From: Nitrospira sp.
GTDB lineage: Bacteria > Nitrospirota > Nitrospiria > Nitrospirales > Nitrospiraceae
Direction: 5' to 3'
NCBI GenBank assembly: GCA_005116955.1
Contig: SWDI01000005.1
Span: 650,219-714,218 of the forward strand
DNA length: 64,000 nt
Every line of letters begins with the position of its first letter. Within the stretch, counting starts at the first letter, position 1. The notes under the pieces are model-generated. The model had not been told where the DNA came from. It searched no databases and saw only the letters and a list, made by a program, of their open reading frames with translations. Positions 8,016 through 16,036 of the stretch are shown here, piece after piece. Position numbers and translations under genes: made by a program.

Positions 8016-9305
8016 ATGCCTGAAGTCTATAATTGGCAGCTTGGACGTAAGATGTTGTATCCATACGAGGAACGGCATCCGAAGTGGCAGTTTGCCTTTG
8101 TCTTCAACATCAATCGGTGTTTGGCCTGTCAGACCTGCAGCATGGCTGATAAGTCGACCTGGCTCTTCTCAAAAGGCCAGGAATATATGTGGTGGAACAA
8201 CGTCGAAACCAAGCCGTATGGCGGGTATCCACAGTTCTATGACGTTAAAATCACGCAGCTGATTGAGCAGGTCAATCCGGGCGGCCAAGTCTGGAACGTC
8301 CGAGTGGGGCGGAAGCATCATGCCCCCTACGGCGTGTTTGAAGGAATGACCATTTTCGATGCGGGAGCCAAAGTGGGCCAGGCCGCCATCGGTTATATTC
8401 CGACGGATCAGGAATGGCGCTTCGTCAATATCTATGAAGACACCGCCACCTCGATGCGCGCCTTAGTTGAAGGCATCGACAAGACCGGCTTCTCGCGGGA
8501 TGAGCCATGGAAAATGACCGGGAGCAGCCTTCCGGAACACGAGACCTTCTTCTTCTACCTTCAGCGTATTTGTAATCACTGCACCTATCCAGGCTGCTTG
8601 GCGGCCTGCCCTCGGAAGGCAATTTACAAGCGGCCGGAGGATGGCATTGTCCTCATCGATCAGAACCGGTGCCGGGGATACAAGAAATGTGTCGAGCAAT
8701 GCCCCTATAAGAAGCCTATGTATCGGGGGACGACCCGGGTCAGTGAGAAGTGTATTGCTTGTTATCCGCGTATCGAAGGGAAAGACCCTTTGACCGGCGG
8801 CGAGCCGATGGAGACGCGCTGTATGGCAGCCTGTGTCGGAAAGATTCGCATGCAGAGCTTGATGCGGATCGGAGAGGATGGGCTGTGGGCGGAAGATCGG
8901 TGGCATCCGCTGTACTATGCGATTCGCGTGGAACAAGTTGCCTTACCGCTGTATCCGCAATGGGGCACGGAACCTAATGGGTTCTACATTCCCCCCCGGC
9001 ATTCCCCACGGGGCTATGCCCGGCAGATGTTTGGTCCCGGTGTGGACAATGCGATTGAAAAATACTTGGTTCCCAGCCGAGAACTGTTGGCCGTGCTCCA
9101 GCTTTGGCGAGCCAGTCAGCAGATTGTGTTCCGCTACGATGTCATCCCTGGGCCAAAAGTATTTGAAACCCAGATCCACGGGAAGCGGTTCGAGATGTAC
9201 AACGACACCGTCTTGGGCTTCAATAAGTCGGGAAAAGAAGTGGCCAGGATTCAGGTCGAAGAGCCGATCTACATCCGGCCAGCTGAGCGCGTAACCTGGC
9301 TATGA
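8016..9305 (+). CDS. nxrB: Nitrite oxidoreductase beta subunit NxrB
   Basis: A 429-residue Fe-S subunit that carries electrons from NxrA. Four cluster motifs are visible: C35-x2-C38-x2-C41-x3-D45, C186/C189/C194/C198, C219-x5-C225-x3-C229, and C246/C249 with C269/C273. Asp45 stands where NarH-type proteins have the fourth Cys. There is no signal peptide, so co-export with Tat-carrying NxrA is inferred. The frame opens at 7950, but the ATG at 8016 has a strong GGAGG at 8006-8010 and gives the family's usual length and N terminus (MPEVYNWQLGRK). Confidence 0.97.
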   Translation: MPEVYNWQLGRKMLYPYEERHPKWQFAFVFNINRCLACQTCSMADKSTWLFSKGQEYMWWNNVETKPYGGYPQFYDVKITQLIEQVNPGGQVWNVRVGRKHHAPYGVFEGMTIFDAGAKVGQAAIGYIPTDQEWRFVNIYEDTATSMRALVEGIDKTGFSRDEPWKMTGSSLPEHETFFFYLQRICNHCTYPGCLAACPRKAIYKRPEDGIVLIDQNRCRGYKKCVEQCPYKKPMYRGTTRVSEKCIACYPRIEGKDPLTGGEPMETRCMAACVGKIRMQSLMRIGEDGLWAEDRWHPLYYAIRVEQVALPLYPQWGTEPNGFYIPPRHSPRGYARQMFGPGVDNAIEKYLVPSRELLAVLQLWRASQQIVFRYDVIPGPKVFETQIHGKRFEMYNDTVLGFNKSGKEVARIQVEEPIYIRPAERVTWL

Positions 9306-9331
9306 TCTGATACAGTCACTGTGTTCGAATG

Positions 9332-9360
9332 GGGGCGGGGTCATTCTGTGGCTCCGCCCC
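9332..9360 (+). terminator. Terminator hairpin after nxrB
   Basis: GGGGCGG at 9332-9338 pairs with CCGCCCC at 9354-9360, followed by TGATTGTTTC. It lies 27 nt past the nxrB stop, suitable for ending the nxrAB transcript. The T-run is imperfect. Confidence 0.65.
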
Positions 9361-9585
9361 TGATTGTTTCAGAGAGATAGCGCTCTAGCATTGATCTGGA
9401 CAATCACTTCTTAGTTATTTTTCAAGGACGTCTGTGTATCGAGATTTTCCAGCCTCCCTTCATCCCACGTCAAAGTCCACGTAAGTGTCGAGGCCAGTAC
9501 CAGCATACGGCTCTCAACAAAACTAGAGCCAAACCATCTCCCTCTATCGGTCTTTTGGCTCACGAGCACTGCTTCTTCTGCACGC

Positions 9586-9990
9586 TTGACGAGACAGGCC
9601 GTGTCCAGTACAGTTTTGAATTATGGTGTGCTTGCTATTGGATTTGGGAGTACTCCCGGCGTGACATCACATCAGCAGCAAGCAGTTCCCTTTGCTGCCC
9701 AGTCCATCCCATTTGATGAGTTTCTCGCTTCCGGTAAACTCCCAGATGGCTATCTGAATAGCGAATATGTCGCTCAGCAGTTCGTTGAGCGCCTTGTTCA
9801 TTATATTCTTAGTGTTCCAGCGGGCAGTTATTCCATGTCTCAGCTGAGCCAACTTCTGGAGCAGCTTGATCCACGCGCGCAGGTCTTTTTCTTCAAACGG
9901 CTGAAGGAAACCAGCCCGGACTGCTTAAAGGATTTTGCGTCTCTCTACTATGGCTTCATGAACGAGTTCCATTCGCTCCTATTCACCTAA
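9586..9990 (+). CDS. Hypothetical protein, 134 aa
   Basis: A small protein with no recognised domain. The N-terminal 40 residues look like low-complexity or weak signal sequence, and the C-terminal part is helical (YVAQQFVERLVHYILSVPAG, then a Leu-rich segment). The nominal start has no clear ribosome binding site, so the true protein may begin later. It follows nxrB after a terminator and precedes another small unknown gene by about 80 nt. Confidence 0.45.
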   Translation: MTRQAVSSTVLNYGVLAIGFGSTPGVTSHQQQAVPFAAQSIPFDEFLASGKLPDGYLNSEYVAQQFVERLVHYILSVPAGSYSMSQLSQLLEQLDPRAQVFFFKRLKETSPDCLKDFASLYYGFMNEFHSLLFT

Positions 9991-10067
9991 ACCACAACAA
10001 AAAATACTCCTTGTCGGCACTCCAATCTCATGTATAATTACGGCTCATCCAAAGGAGAAGGAGTATT

Positions 10068-10436
10068 ATGCTTCCATCGTTACAAAGGGCCGTCACCAGC
10101 TTCTACAATTTGATTTACGAAGCCCAGGCGTTTGCCACCGCAATGGCACGAATCGATACCGCGGAGCAGGAGCATTACGCCGGACGTATTGAAGGCCTCA
10201 ATTGGGTCCTCGACCGCTGTCAGGAACTAGAAGACATGGACACCAACCTGACGCCAACGTCCCTCCAGCGTATTCTGGGGGAAGTCAAATCAGATTTGGA
10301 ACATGAGCTATCCGTCCAGCGAAGAGAAAAAGGACGGCGCGCAGATGGGCGGGAGGAAGCCCTCAATTTCGTTGCTGATTATCTTTCAAGCCTCATCACA
10401 GCAACCGAAATCGAGTCTGCCAAAACTACCGTCTAA
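10068..10436 (+). CDS. Hypothetical helical protein, 122 aa
   Basis: The ATG follows a very good site (AAGGAGAAGGAG). The product is soluble, charged and predicted mostly helical, with a coiled-coil-like middle (RILGEVKSDLEHELSVQRRE). I recognise no family. It is flanked by its own terminator hairpin, so it is probably expressed as a single gene. Confidence 0.68.
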   Translation: MLPSLQRAVTSFYNLIYEAQAFATAMARIDTAEQEHYAGRIEGLNWVLDRCQELEDMDTNLTPTSLQRILGEVKSDLEHELSVQRREKGRRADGREEALNFVADYLSSLITATEIESAKTTV

Positions 10437-10456
10437 CAGGGTCTTCTCAAGCAATA

Positions 10457-10494
10457 GGGGGTGTGCCTCTCCTTACGCGTAGAGGTACGCCCCC
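10457..10494 (+). terminator. Rho-independent terminator
   Basis: GGGGGTGTGCCTCT at 10457-10470 pairs with AGAGGTACGCCCCC at 10481-10494 (14 pairs with minor mismatch or G-T), followed by ATTTCTTC. It lies 20 nt after the 122-aa gene. Confidence 0.75.
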
Positions 10495-10812
10495 ATTTCT
10501 TCATCCAATCTCCCAGCCTCAGAAGAGTTATTCACCATCCACCAGATCACTGTATTCTCCTATGAGACGGGACCGCATTAGCCTACCCGTTTCGTCTGAC
10601 CCGGAGCACACTCATTCAGTCTAATATCAACTCGCAGGTTCAAGCGCACGTCCTAAAGCAGTAAATCTTCAAGCTACAGTCCTCGAGTTCTTGGATCAAC
10701 AGCCTCAGCCGAGGGTGGCTGTCATGAGCTAAGCAGGCATATCATCAGTATGATCCAGATCAAAATTGAGTAGCTCTTGACCAAGACTTCCCATTCTCAC
10801 TAAGATAAAACC
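10495..10812. other. Intergenic, nothing recognised
   Basis: About 320 bases between the terminator at 10494 and the next plus-strand ORF. I see no RNA gene, repeat or convincing promoter. Confidence 0.5.
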
Positions 10813-11100
10813 ATGTTTCCACCTTCCCGCAAACCAGGCAATCAGTGGATTCCTAGCCCTCATCGCACCCCCAGAAGCAGGCCACGCCCCTCTGCAGACA
10901 CTCCACGAGAGCAATTCGGCTCACTCAATGCTTCTCTATTGTTCTGCCCTCGGTGCCGTGAGGCCACTCCGACAAGAGAACGACTTCTCCTCGTTCTGCC
11001 AACCGGCAATCTGTATGAATATCTCTGCAGCCACTGCGGAACCTCTACGGGGTCGAAGACAGACAACCCTGCCAAGCCCCCTCAGATCATCGCTCCCTAG
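10813..11100 (+). CDS. Small zinc-ribbon-like protein, 95 aa
   Basis: After a basic, Pro/Ser-rich N-terminal 40 residues, the protein has FCPRCREATPT, then LCSHCG about 25 residues later: two CxxC knuckles fit a zinc ribbon. No other domain is present. Function is unknown; regulatory or nucleic-acid binding is only a guess. The true start could be further in, since the N-terminal region has poor coding character. Confidence 0.5.
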   Translation: MFPPSRKPGNQWIPSPHRTPRSRPRPSADTPREQFGSLNASLLFCPRCREATPTRERLLLVLPTGNLYEYLCSHCGTSTGSKTDNPAKPPQIIAP

Positions 11101-11347
11101 CCCCTTCACACATCAGCGGTTGCAGAATTCTGTCTAGCCTACTCGTATGGGTAACGAAGATCGTGATCTGAAATCCAATACACCTCTCGCTTCTGATCGC
11201 ACAAAAGTCTAACCGCCTGTAAGGTGGAGAGCCGAAAAACGGTATGTCAGGGCTCCTACAGAAGAGATGAAGCGGCGGTCAAAGGCAGCAACTACCACCC
11301 AATATCCCAATGCGACAAGGAGAGAGAGAAATGCCGGAGCGCCTGAG

Positions 11348-11608
11348 TCACTCAATTTGGTCGAGCGGAATGCCTTCCTCAATCAGCATCACTGGAATGT
11401 GGTCGCGGATGGGATAGAGAATCTTTCGATCGGAGCGAATCAAACCACCGTCAAGCTCGCCAGACACGGGGTGCTTCCCTGCATTCTTCAATTCGCCACG
11501 GGCAACTGTAGCATTGAGCTTCTGAATGAGAGACTCTTCAGCCAGACTCACTGCTTGTTTCGTTGCCGGGCAACAGAGGATTGCCAAGAGTTCTTTATCA
11601 ATGCTCAT
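11348..11608 (-). CDS. Trm112-like / UPF0434 protein
   Basis: An 86-residue protein starting MSIDKELLAILCCPATKQAV and ending with ILYPIRDHIPVMLIEEG. These are the two conserved blocks of the Trm112/YcaR (UPF0434) family. Eukaryotic Trm112 activates methyltransferases; the bacterial role is unclear. Only part of the usual zinc-binding set of cysteines remains (LCCP), as in many bacterial members. ATG 11608 is chosen over the upstream TTG because GGGAGG lies 9 nt before it. It is divergent from the DUF502 gene. Confidence 0.85.
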   Translation of the reverse strand: MSIDKELLAILCCPATKQAVSLAEESLIQKLNATVARGELKNAGKHPVSGELDGGLIRSDRKILYPIRDHIPVMLIEEGIPLDQIE

Positions 11609-11739
11609 GACCGTCAACCTCCCGCTGTGTGATGGCAGGTAGAATAATCGATAGCCACATCAAGCGCAAGCTGCCAGAAGGAACTCCTCATCGTCTGCTA
11701 TATCTGCTACACTCAGCGGGCCTTCCTCTAGGATATGTC

Positions 11740-12351
11740 GTGATAATCAAAGCCTTCTCGAAGACATGCATGGCGGGCCTGATCGTGCTGGTCCCAGCCT
11801 GGGCCACGTTCTTGATTCTCAGGACGCTCTTTACGACACTCGATGGCTTGGTCGGACGATATATATCGGATCCTCTCCCCGGCCTCGGACTGCTCCTCTT
11901 GATCGTGCTTCTCATTGTTGTCGGCCTCATCGCTGATCATGTCGTCGGGCGAGGCTTGCTGGCACGGCTTGAACAACGCATTGAAAAGATCCCTCTGGTA
12001 CAGAGCATCTATCTGACATTAAAGGGAATGACCGACATACTGAATTTTCGCTCTCGCTTCGGGAGCAGCAAAGTAGTTGCCTTCCCGTTTCCGCGAGACG
12101 GCTGTTGGGCGTTGGGATTTGTGATGGGGACGGCGCCTCCATCCGTTCAAGTCGAGCCTGCCCACACCCTCTTCATGGTCTTCGTTCCCACCGCGATTCA
12201 TCCCTTTACCGGCTTCCTGGCCTTCATCCCGGAACATGCGCTGCGGGCGATCAATCTTCCGGTCGAAGACGCGATGAAAATGGAGTTTTCCGCCGGGTTC
12301 TATAGACCACCAAACGGTTGGCTCGACGCGTCACCATCGCGTCTCACATGA
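11740..12351 (+). CDS. DUF502 membrane protein
   Basis: A ~203-residue inner-membrane protein with two transmembrane segments near the N terminus (CMAGLIVLVPAWATFLI and GLGLLLLIVLLIVVGLIA). A cytoplasmic or extracytoplasmic domain follows, with KIPLVQSIYLTLKGM and the PTAIHPFTGFLAFIP block typical of DUF502. The frame is open from 11629, but family members begin just before the first helix, so GTG 11740 is preferred. Function is unknown. It is tightly followed (3 nt) by the GNAT gene. Confidence 0.75.
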   Translation: MIIKAFSKTCMAGLIVLVPAWATFLILRTLFTTLDGLVGRYISDPLPGLGLLLLIVLLIVVGLIADHVVGRGLLARLEQRIEKIPLVQSIYLTLKGMTDILNFRSRFGSSKVVAFPFPRDGCWALGFVMGTAPPSVQVEPAHTLFMVFVPTAIHPFTGFLAFIPEHALRAINLPVEDAMKMEFSAGFYRPPNGWLDASPSRLT

Positions 12352-12354
12352 TTT

Positions 12355-12855
12355 ATGGCGAGTGAGAGCATCCAGATCAGACCGGCGACCATGGACGATG
12401 CGGACACCATCGTCGAGTTCAATAGGGCCATGGCACTCGAAACAGAGAATCGCCGGCTCGATCTCTCAACATTGCGCCAGGGTATTCGAGCCTTCTTAGA
12501 AAGCCCTGGGTATGGATCGTATATCATGGCTGAACTTCCAGAAGACAAGAGCCGCAAGCCGGTCGGCCAACTCATGATGACCTACGAATGGAGTGACTGG
12601 CGGAACGGGGTCTTTTGGTGGATTCAGAGCGTCTATGTCGCTCCAGAACGGCGTGGTAGGGGGGTATTTCGAGCTATGTACGAGCATATATTGGCCGAGG
12701 CAAAAACCGATCCAAAAGTCTGCGGGATTAGGTTGTACGTGGAACGAGACAACCGCAGTGCTCAAACCGTGTACCAGCGTGTGGGACTTGCGCCGTCCGT
12801 CTACACGGTATTCGAGCACGATTTCATCCTGGGGCCTGAGGCGATCCAGAAATAG
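12355..12855 (+). CDS. GNAT family N-acetyltransferase
   Basis: A 166-residue protein covering one GNAT domain. It begins IQIRPATMDDADTIVEFN, and the acetyl-CoA loop is VYVAPERRGRGVFRAMYE (R/Q-x-x-G-x-G/A motif). The C-terminal block LYVERDNRSAQTVYQRVG is the usual motif B. The acetyl acceptor cannot be told from sequence. It starts 3 nt after the DUF502 gene and ends just before two small lipoprotein genes, so cotranscription is likely. Confidence 0.88.
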   Translation: MASESIQIRPATMDDADTIVEFNRAMALETENRRLDLSTLRQGIRAFLESPGYGSYIMAELPEDKSRKPVGQLMMTYEWSDWRNGVFWWIQSVYVAPERRGRGVFRAMYEHILAEAKTDPKVCGIRLYVERDNRSAQTVYQRVGLAPSVYTVFEHDFILGPEAIQK

Positions 12856-12868
12856 ACAAGGAGCTCAC

Positions 12869-13252
12869 ATGAAAAGCGGTTGCTATTTACTTGGTTTCAT
12901 TATGGTCGCGTTGTTGCTCCAAGGATGTGCCTTTATTCGCGGAAACTACGGCGAAGAGCTGGGCCAAGGAGATATCACTACCATTCAGAAGGGCATAAGT
13001 ACAAGGGCAGATGTAGCTGCGGTCTTAGGTGCTCCGGACCGTATTATTGAAGCAAATGGTCGCGAAATATTTCATTACTACCATTACGACATCAAATCGG
13101 GGTCTGTACTCATCTTCTCACGGACTAATATCAAAAGTGACGATACCTTTGTCATCTTCAATGGAGCAGGAATTGTAGAAGAAGTGGTAGCTGGAAAACG
13201 AAAAGGTCCCTTGGAGTTTCAATTCTGGCCTTTCGACTGGCCGTTCCACTAA
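12869..13252 (+). CDS. Small lipoprotein, SmpA/BamE-like fold
   Basis: A 127-residue protein with a signal peptide and lipobox (LLQGCAF, Cys at ~19). The mature part contains a helix and the phrase GISTRADVAAVLGAPDRI, reminiscent of the SmpA/OmlA (BamE) repeat unit 'xxxxTkeqVxxlLGxPxxx'. AGGAG precedes the ATG at 12869. A longer frame from 12593 overlaps the GNAT gene and is not credible. It is paired with the next gene, which has the same layout. Confidence 0.75.
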   Translation: MKSGCYLLGFIMVALLLQGCAFIRGNYGEELGQGDITTIQKGISTRADVAAVLGAPDRIIEANGREIFHYYHYDIKSGSVLIFSRTNIKSDDTFVIFNGAGIVEEVVAGKRKGPLEFQFWPFDWPFH

Positions 13253-13268
13253 TCCCGTCGATCGCTTC

Positions 13269-13712
13269 ATGATGCTGCGAAATCTCTTCATTTTTTTGAT
13301 CCTAGCACTAGCGGTAACGTCATTAAAGGGATGCTCACAAGGCCCCATAACCGTGCGACGAGTAGTGTTTAATCAGACGATTTCTCACAACGATGTGACC
13401 TTTATCGCACCAGGCAAGACTGATCTTTTAGCGGTCGTTGAAAGGCTGGGCACACCAAACGAGATACTCACTTCGAAAGATGGAATCGTGACCCGGTACT
13501 ATTTTGCGGATGGGAAATATTTCAAAGCGAATTACGGCTGGGGGCTTCGTTTTCTCATACCATTCTTTACACCTGACCTCGATTTGGGGGGCGGTGGAAT
13601 AGGGAGAGATGTCTTCCAAGTCACGTATGATGACCACTGGCTTGTTCGTGATAAGTCGTTTGCGTTTCATTCACATTCGTCAGAATTCGTAGTCTGGCCA
13701 TTTAGGGACTGA
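13269..13712 (+). CDS. Small lipoprotein, SmpA/BamE-like (second copy)
   Basis: A 147-residue protein with a lipobox (SLKGCSQ) and the motif GKTDLLAVVERLGTPNEIL, matching its upstream neighbour in plan and ending (VVWPFRD versus FWPFDWPFH). The two genes are 16 nt apart and are probably an old tandem duplication that has diverged. An outer-membrane or periplasmic role is likely; the precise function is unknown. Confidence 0.72.
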   Translation: MMLRNLFIFLILALAVTSLKGCSQGPITVRRVVFNQTISHNDVTFIAPGKTDLLAVVERLGTPNEILTSKDGIVTRYYFADGKYFKANYGWGLRFLIPFFTPDLDLGGGGIGRDVFQVTYDDHWLVRDKSFAFHSHSSEFVVWPFRD

Positions 13713-13784
13713 CCACCTGCCTAAGATTAGGCACGTTAACTTTGGTGAATTGCCGCTATCCTCGACGGGCAGCTATAATGGAGG

Positions 13785-14642
13785 ATGATGGAGTCACGAC
13801 CTTCCAACCAAGCGGTGCCGTCACAACCAGATAGCACATCCTCCTCCTATATCCCTGCCGATAAAGATACAGAATTTCTCCAGCGCGACGAGCTTCGGCC
13901 CATTCGAATCGGGCTCGAACTGCTGAAACCAGAACTCATTCAAAAGGAAGAAAATATTCAATCCACCATCGTCGTCTTCGGCAGTGCGAGGCTGCAGGAA
14001 CCAACTGCCGCGTGCCAGGCGCTGAAGAAGGTGGAGGAAGAAGCCGCGAAGGCCCCGCACGATTCCAGCTGCCAACGTAACGTCGCGATTGCCAAACGGC
14101 AGCTCGAGCTCGCTAAGTATTATGATGTGGCCCGAGAATTTAGCCGCCTCGTATCGTCGACCTGCCAAATTGATGGCCACTGTGATTACGTGATCGTGAC
14201 AGGCGGGGGTCCTGGCATCATGGAAGCGGCGAATCGCGGCGCAGCAGACGTAAAAGCCAAATTGATCGCGTTGAATATTACCTTGCCTCATGAACAGCAT
14301 CCCAATCCCTACATCACGCCACGGCTCAGTTTTCAGTTTCGCTATTTCGCCATCAGAAAAATGCACTTCCTCATCCGGGCCAAGGCACTCGTCGCGTTTC
14401 CTGGAGGGTTCGGCACACTCGATGAGTTGTTCGAAACGCTCACCTTGCTCCAGACCGGGAAAACCCAGAGCGTCATCGTCGTGTTAGTCGGACGAGACTT
14501 TTGGGAGCGGCTCATCAACTGGCAATTCCTAGTCGATTGCGGATTAATTGCACAGGCAGATCTGAGACTGTTTCATTACGCTGAAACGGCCCAGGACGCC
14601 TGGGACCTCATCGCACGCCACAATGGAGTACCCACGACATGA
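13785..14642 (+). CDS. LOG-family Rossmann protein (lysine decarboxylase-like)
   Basis: A 285-residue protein with the family's GSAR opening near residue 67, GGGPGIMEAANRGA near 147 and PGGFGTLDELFE near 207. The last motif binds the nucleotide phosphate in LOG-type phosphoribohydrolases, which release a base from nucleoside monophosphates. An N-terminal extension of about 60 residues and a helical insertion after GSAR resemble the longer bacterial type. The stop overlaps the start of the next gene by 4 nt (ATGA), so translation is coupled. Confidence 0.85.
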   Translation: MMESRPSNQAVPSQPDSTSSSYIPADKDTEFLQRDELRPIRIGLELLKPELIQKEENIQSTIVVFGSARLQEPTAACQALKKVEEEAAKAPHDSSCQRNVAIAKRQLELAKYYDVAREFSRLVSSTCQIDGHCDYVIVTGGGPGIMEAANRGAADVKAKLIALNITLPHEQHPNPYITPRLSFQFRYFAIRKMHFLIRAKALVAFPGGFGTLDELFETLTLLQTGKTQSVIVVLVGRDFWERLINWQFLVDCGLIAQADLRLFHYAETAQDAWDLIARHNGVPTT

Positions 14643-16036
14643 AGCTTTCATTCTATGGTGCCGCCCGTTCAGTCACTGGGAGCAGACATCTGGTGGAAGT
14701 GCCGGGCTTTCGTATGTTGTTGGATTGCGGAATGTTTCAGGGGCGACGAGACGAGGCGGTACGGAAAAACCGAGAACTGGGCTTCGACCCAAAATCACTC
14801 AGCGCCGTCCTGCTGTCACATGCGCATATCGACCATTCGGGCGCGCTGCCCGTGTTGCCGCGACAGGGCTTTTCCGGGAAAGTCTACCTTACCAGAGCAT
14901 CAGCAGATCTCGCGGGCATCATGCTCGAAGATTCCGCCCGCGTGCAGGAAAATGACTGCCGCTACGTGAATAAACAAGAGAAGCGGCGCGGGAGAACATG
15001 CATCCAGCCGCTGTACAACGGCGACGACGTCAGGAAAATAGTCAAAAAGTTTGAAGGCGCACGATACGGGGACCAGCTAAAAATCGCCCCTCGCGTGGTA
15101 ACCTCGTTTCACGATGCCGGCCATATCTTGGGATCAGCTGCGGTCCGCGTGAAGTATACGGCGCGCGGGAACAGCACCACCGTGTTGTTTAGCGGCGATC
15201 TCGGTCGGTCTCACATGCCGATCCTTCGTGATCCGGAGCCGCCGCCAGCCTGCGATATCCTCATTCTGGAATCCACCTACGGCGACCGCTTGCACGAACA
15301 GGCCGGCGAAGAAATGAAGAAGAAAGCCCAGGATCTGATCGCCCACGCGCGGCTACACAAAAGCAAGATCATCGTGCCAGCCTTCGCGGTCGGCCGCACC
15401 CAAGAGCTGGTGATGCGGATTAAGGAGCTGGTGGGTGAGGGGCGAGTTGAGCCCATTCCCATTTATATTGATTCACCACTGGCCGACAAGGCGACGGGTG
15501 TGTTCCGACGCCACCCGGAATGTTATGACGAGGAGACCATGAAGACCTTCTCATCCGGTGGAGACGTCTTCGCCTCGCGCTACATCCACTTCGTGTCATC
15601 ATCCGAGGACAGCAAGCGGCTCAATGCTATGCGGGGGCCCTGTGTCATCATCTCTTCGTCGGGGATGTGCGAGGGCGGCCGGGTCATTCACCATCTGAAA
15701 CATGCCATTCAGGATGAAGCGAACGTGATCGTGTTCGTCGGCTTTCAAGCCGAACATACACTTGGGCGTAAACTCGTCGAGGGCTGGGATGTCGTGCCAA
15801 TCTTTGGGGTGCCGACGAAGCGACGCGCTCAGATCGTCAAGTTCAATGGTCTGTCGGCCCATGCCGACCGCAATGATCTGTTGGCCTATGTGCGAGCGAT
15901 CACCCCACGGCCCAGCACCGTCTTCATTGTGCATGGTGAGGAGAAACAGGCCCTCTCGCTCGGCGCCGCAATCCAAGCGGAACACCCAAGGATCGATGTG
16001 CGGATTCCGCATCAGGGCAGCACGCATGATGTCTAG
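14639..16036 (+). CDS. Metallo-beta-lactamase/beta-CASP ribonuclease-like protein
   Basis: A 465-residue protein beginning MKLSFYGAARSVTGS with the zinc motif LLSHAHIDHSGALP near residue 60. The beta-CASP region (PAFAVGRTQELVMRI), the C-terminal SSSGMCEGGRV block and the late FNGLSAHADRND and VHGEEKQ motifs are present. This is the Ysh1/CPSF73-like or TTHA0252-type RNase layout. RNA cleavage is expected from the family. It overlaps the LOG gene by 4 nt and the P1 peptidase by 11 nt, forming a three-gene operon. Confidence 0.92.
   Translation: MKLSFYGAARSVTGSRHLVEVPGFRMLLDCGMFQGRRDEAVRKNRELGFDPKSLSAVLLSHAHIDHSGALPVLPRQGFSGKVYLTRASADLAGIMLEDSARVQENDCRYVNKQEKRRGRTCIQPLYNGDDVRKIVKKFEGARYGDQLKIAPRVVTSFHDAGHILGSAAVRVKYTARGNSTTVLFSGDLGRSHMPILRDPEPPPACDILILESTYGDRLHEQAGEEMKKKAQDLIAHARLHKSKIIVPAFAVGRTQELVMRIKELVGEGRVEPIPIYIDSPLADKATGVFRRHPECYDEETMKTFSSGGDVFASRYIHFVSSSEDSKRLNAMRGPCVIISSSGMCEGGRVIHHLKHAIQDEANVIVFVGFQAEHTLGRKLVEGWDVVPIFGVPTKRRAQIVKFNGLSAHADRNDLLAYVRAITPRPSTVFIVHGEEKQALSLGAAIQAEHPRIDVRIPHQGSTHDV

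Noticed and set aside
12593..12868. Long N-terminal extension of the first small lipoprotein
   Set aside because: It is an alternative frame of the GNAT gene; the lipoprotein signal begins at 12869.
15762..16025. Upstream extension of the P1 peptidase frame
   Set aside because: It lies antiparallel in meaning to the beta-CASP gene (another frame of it); the ATG at 16026 gives the signal peptide.
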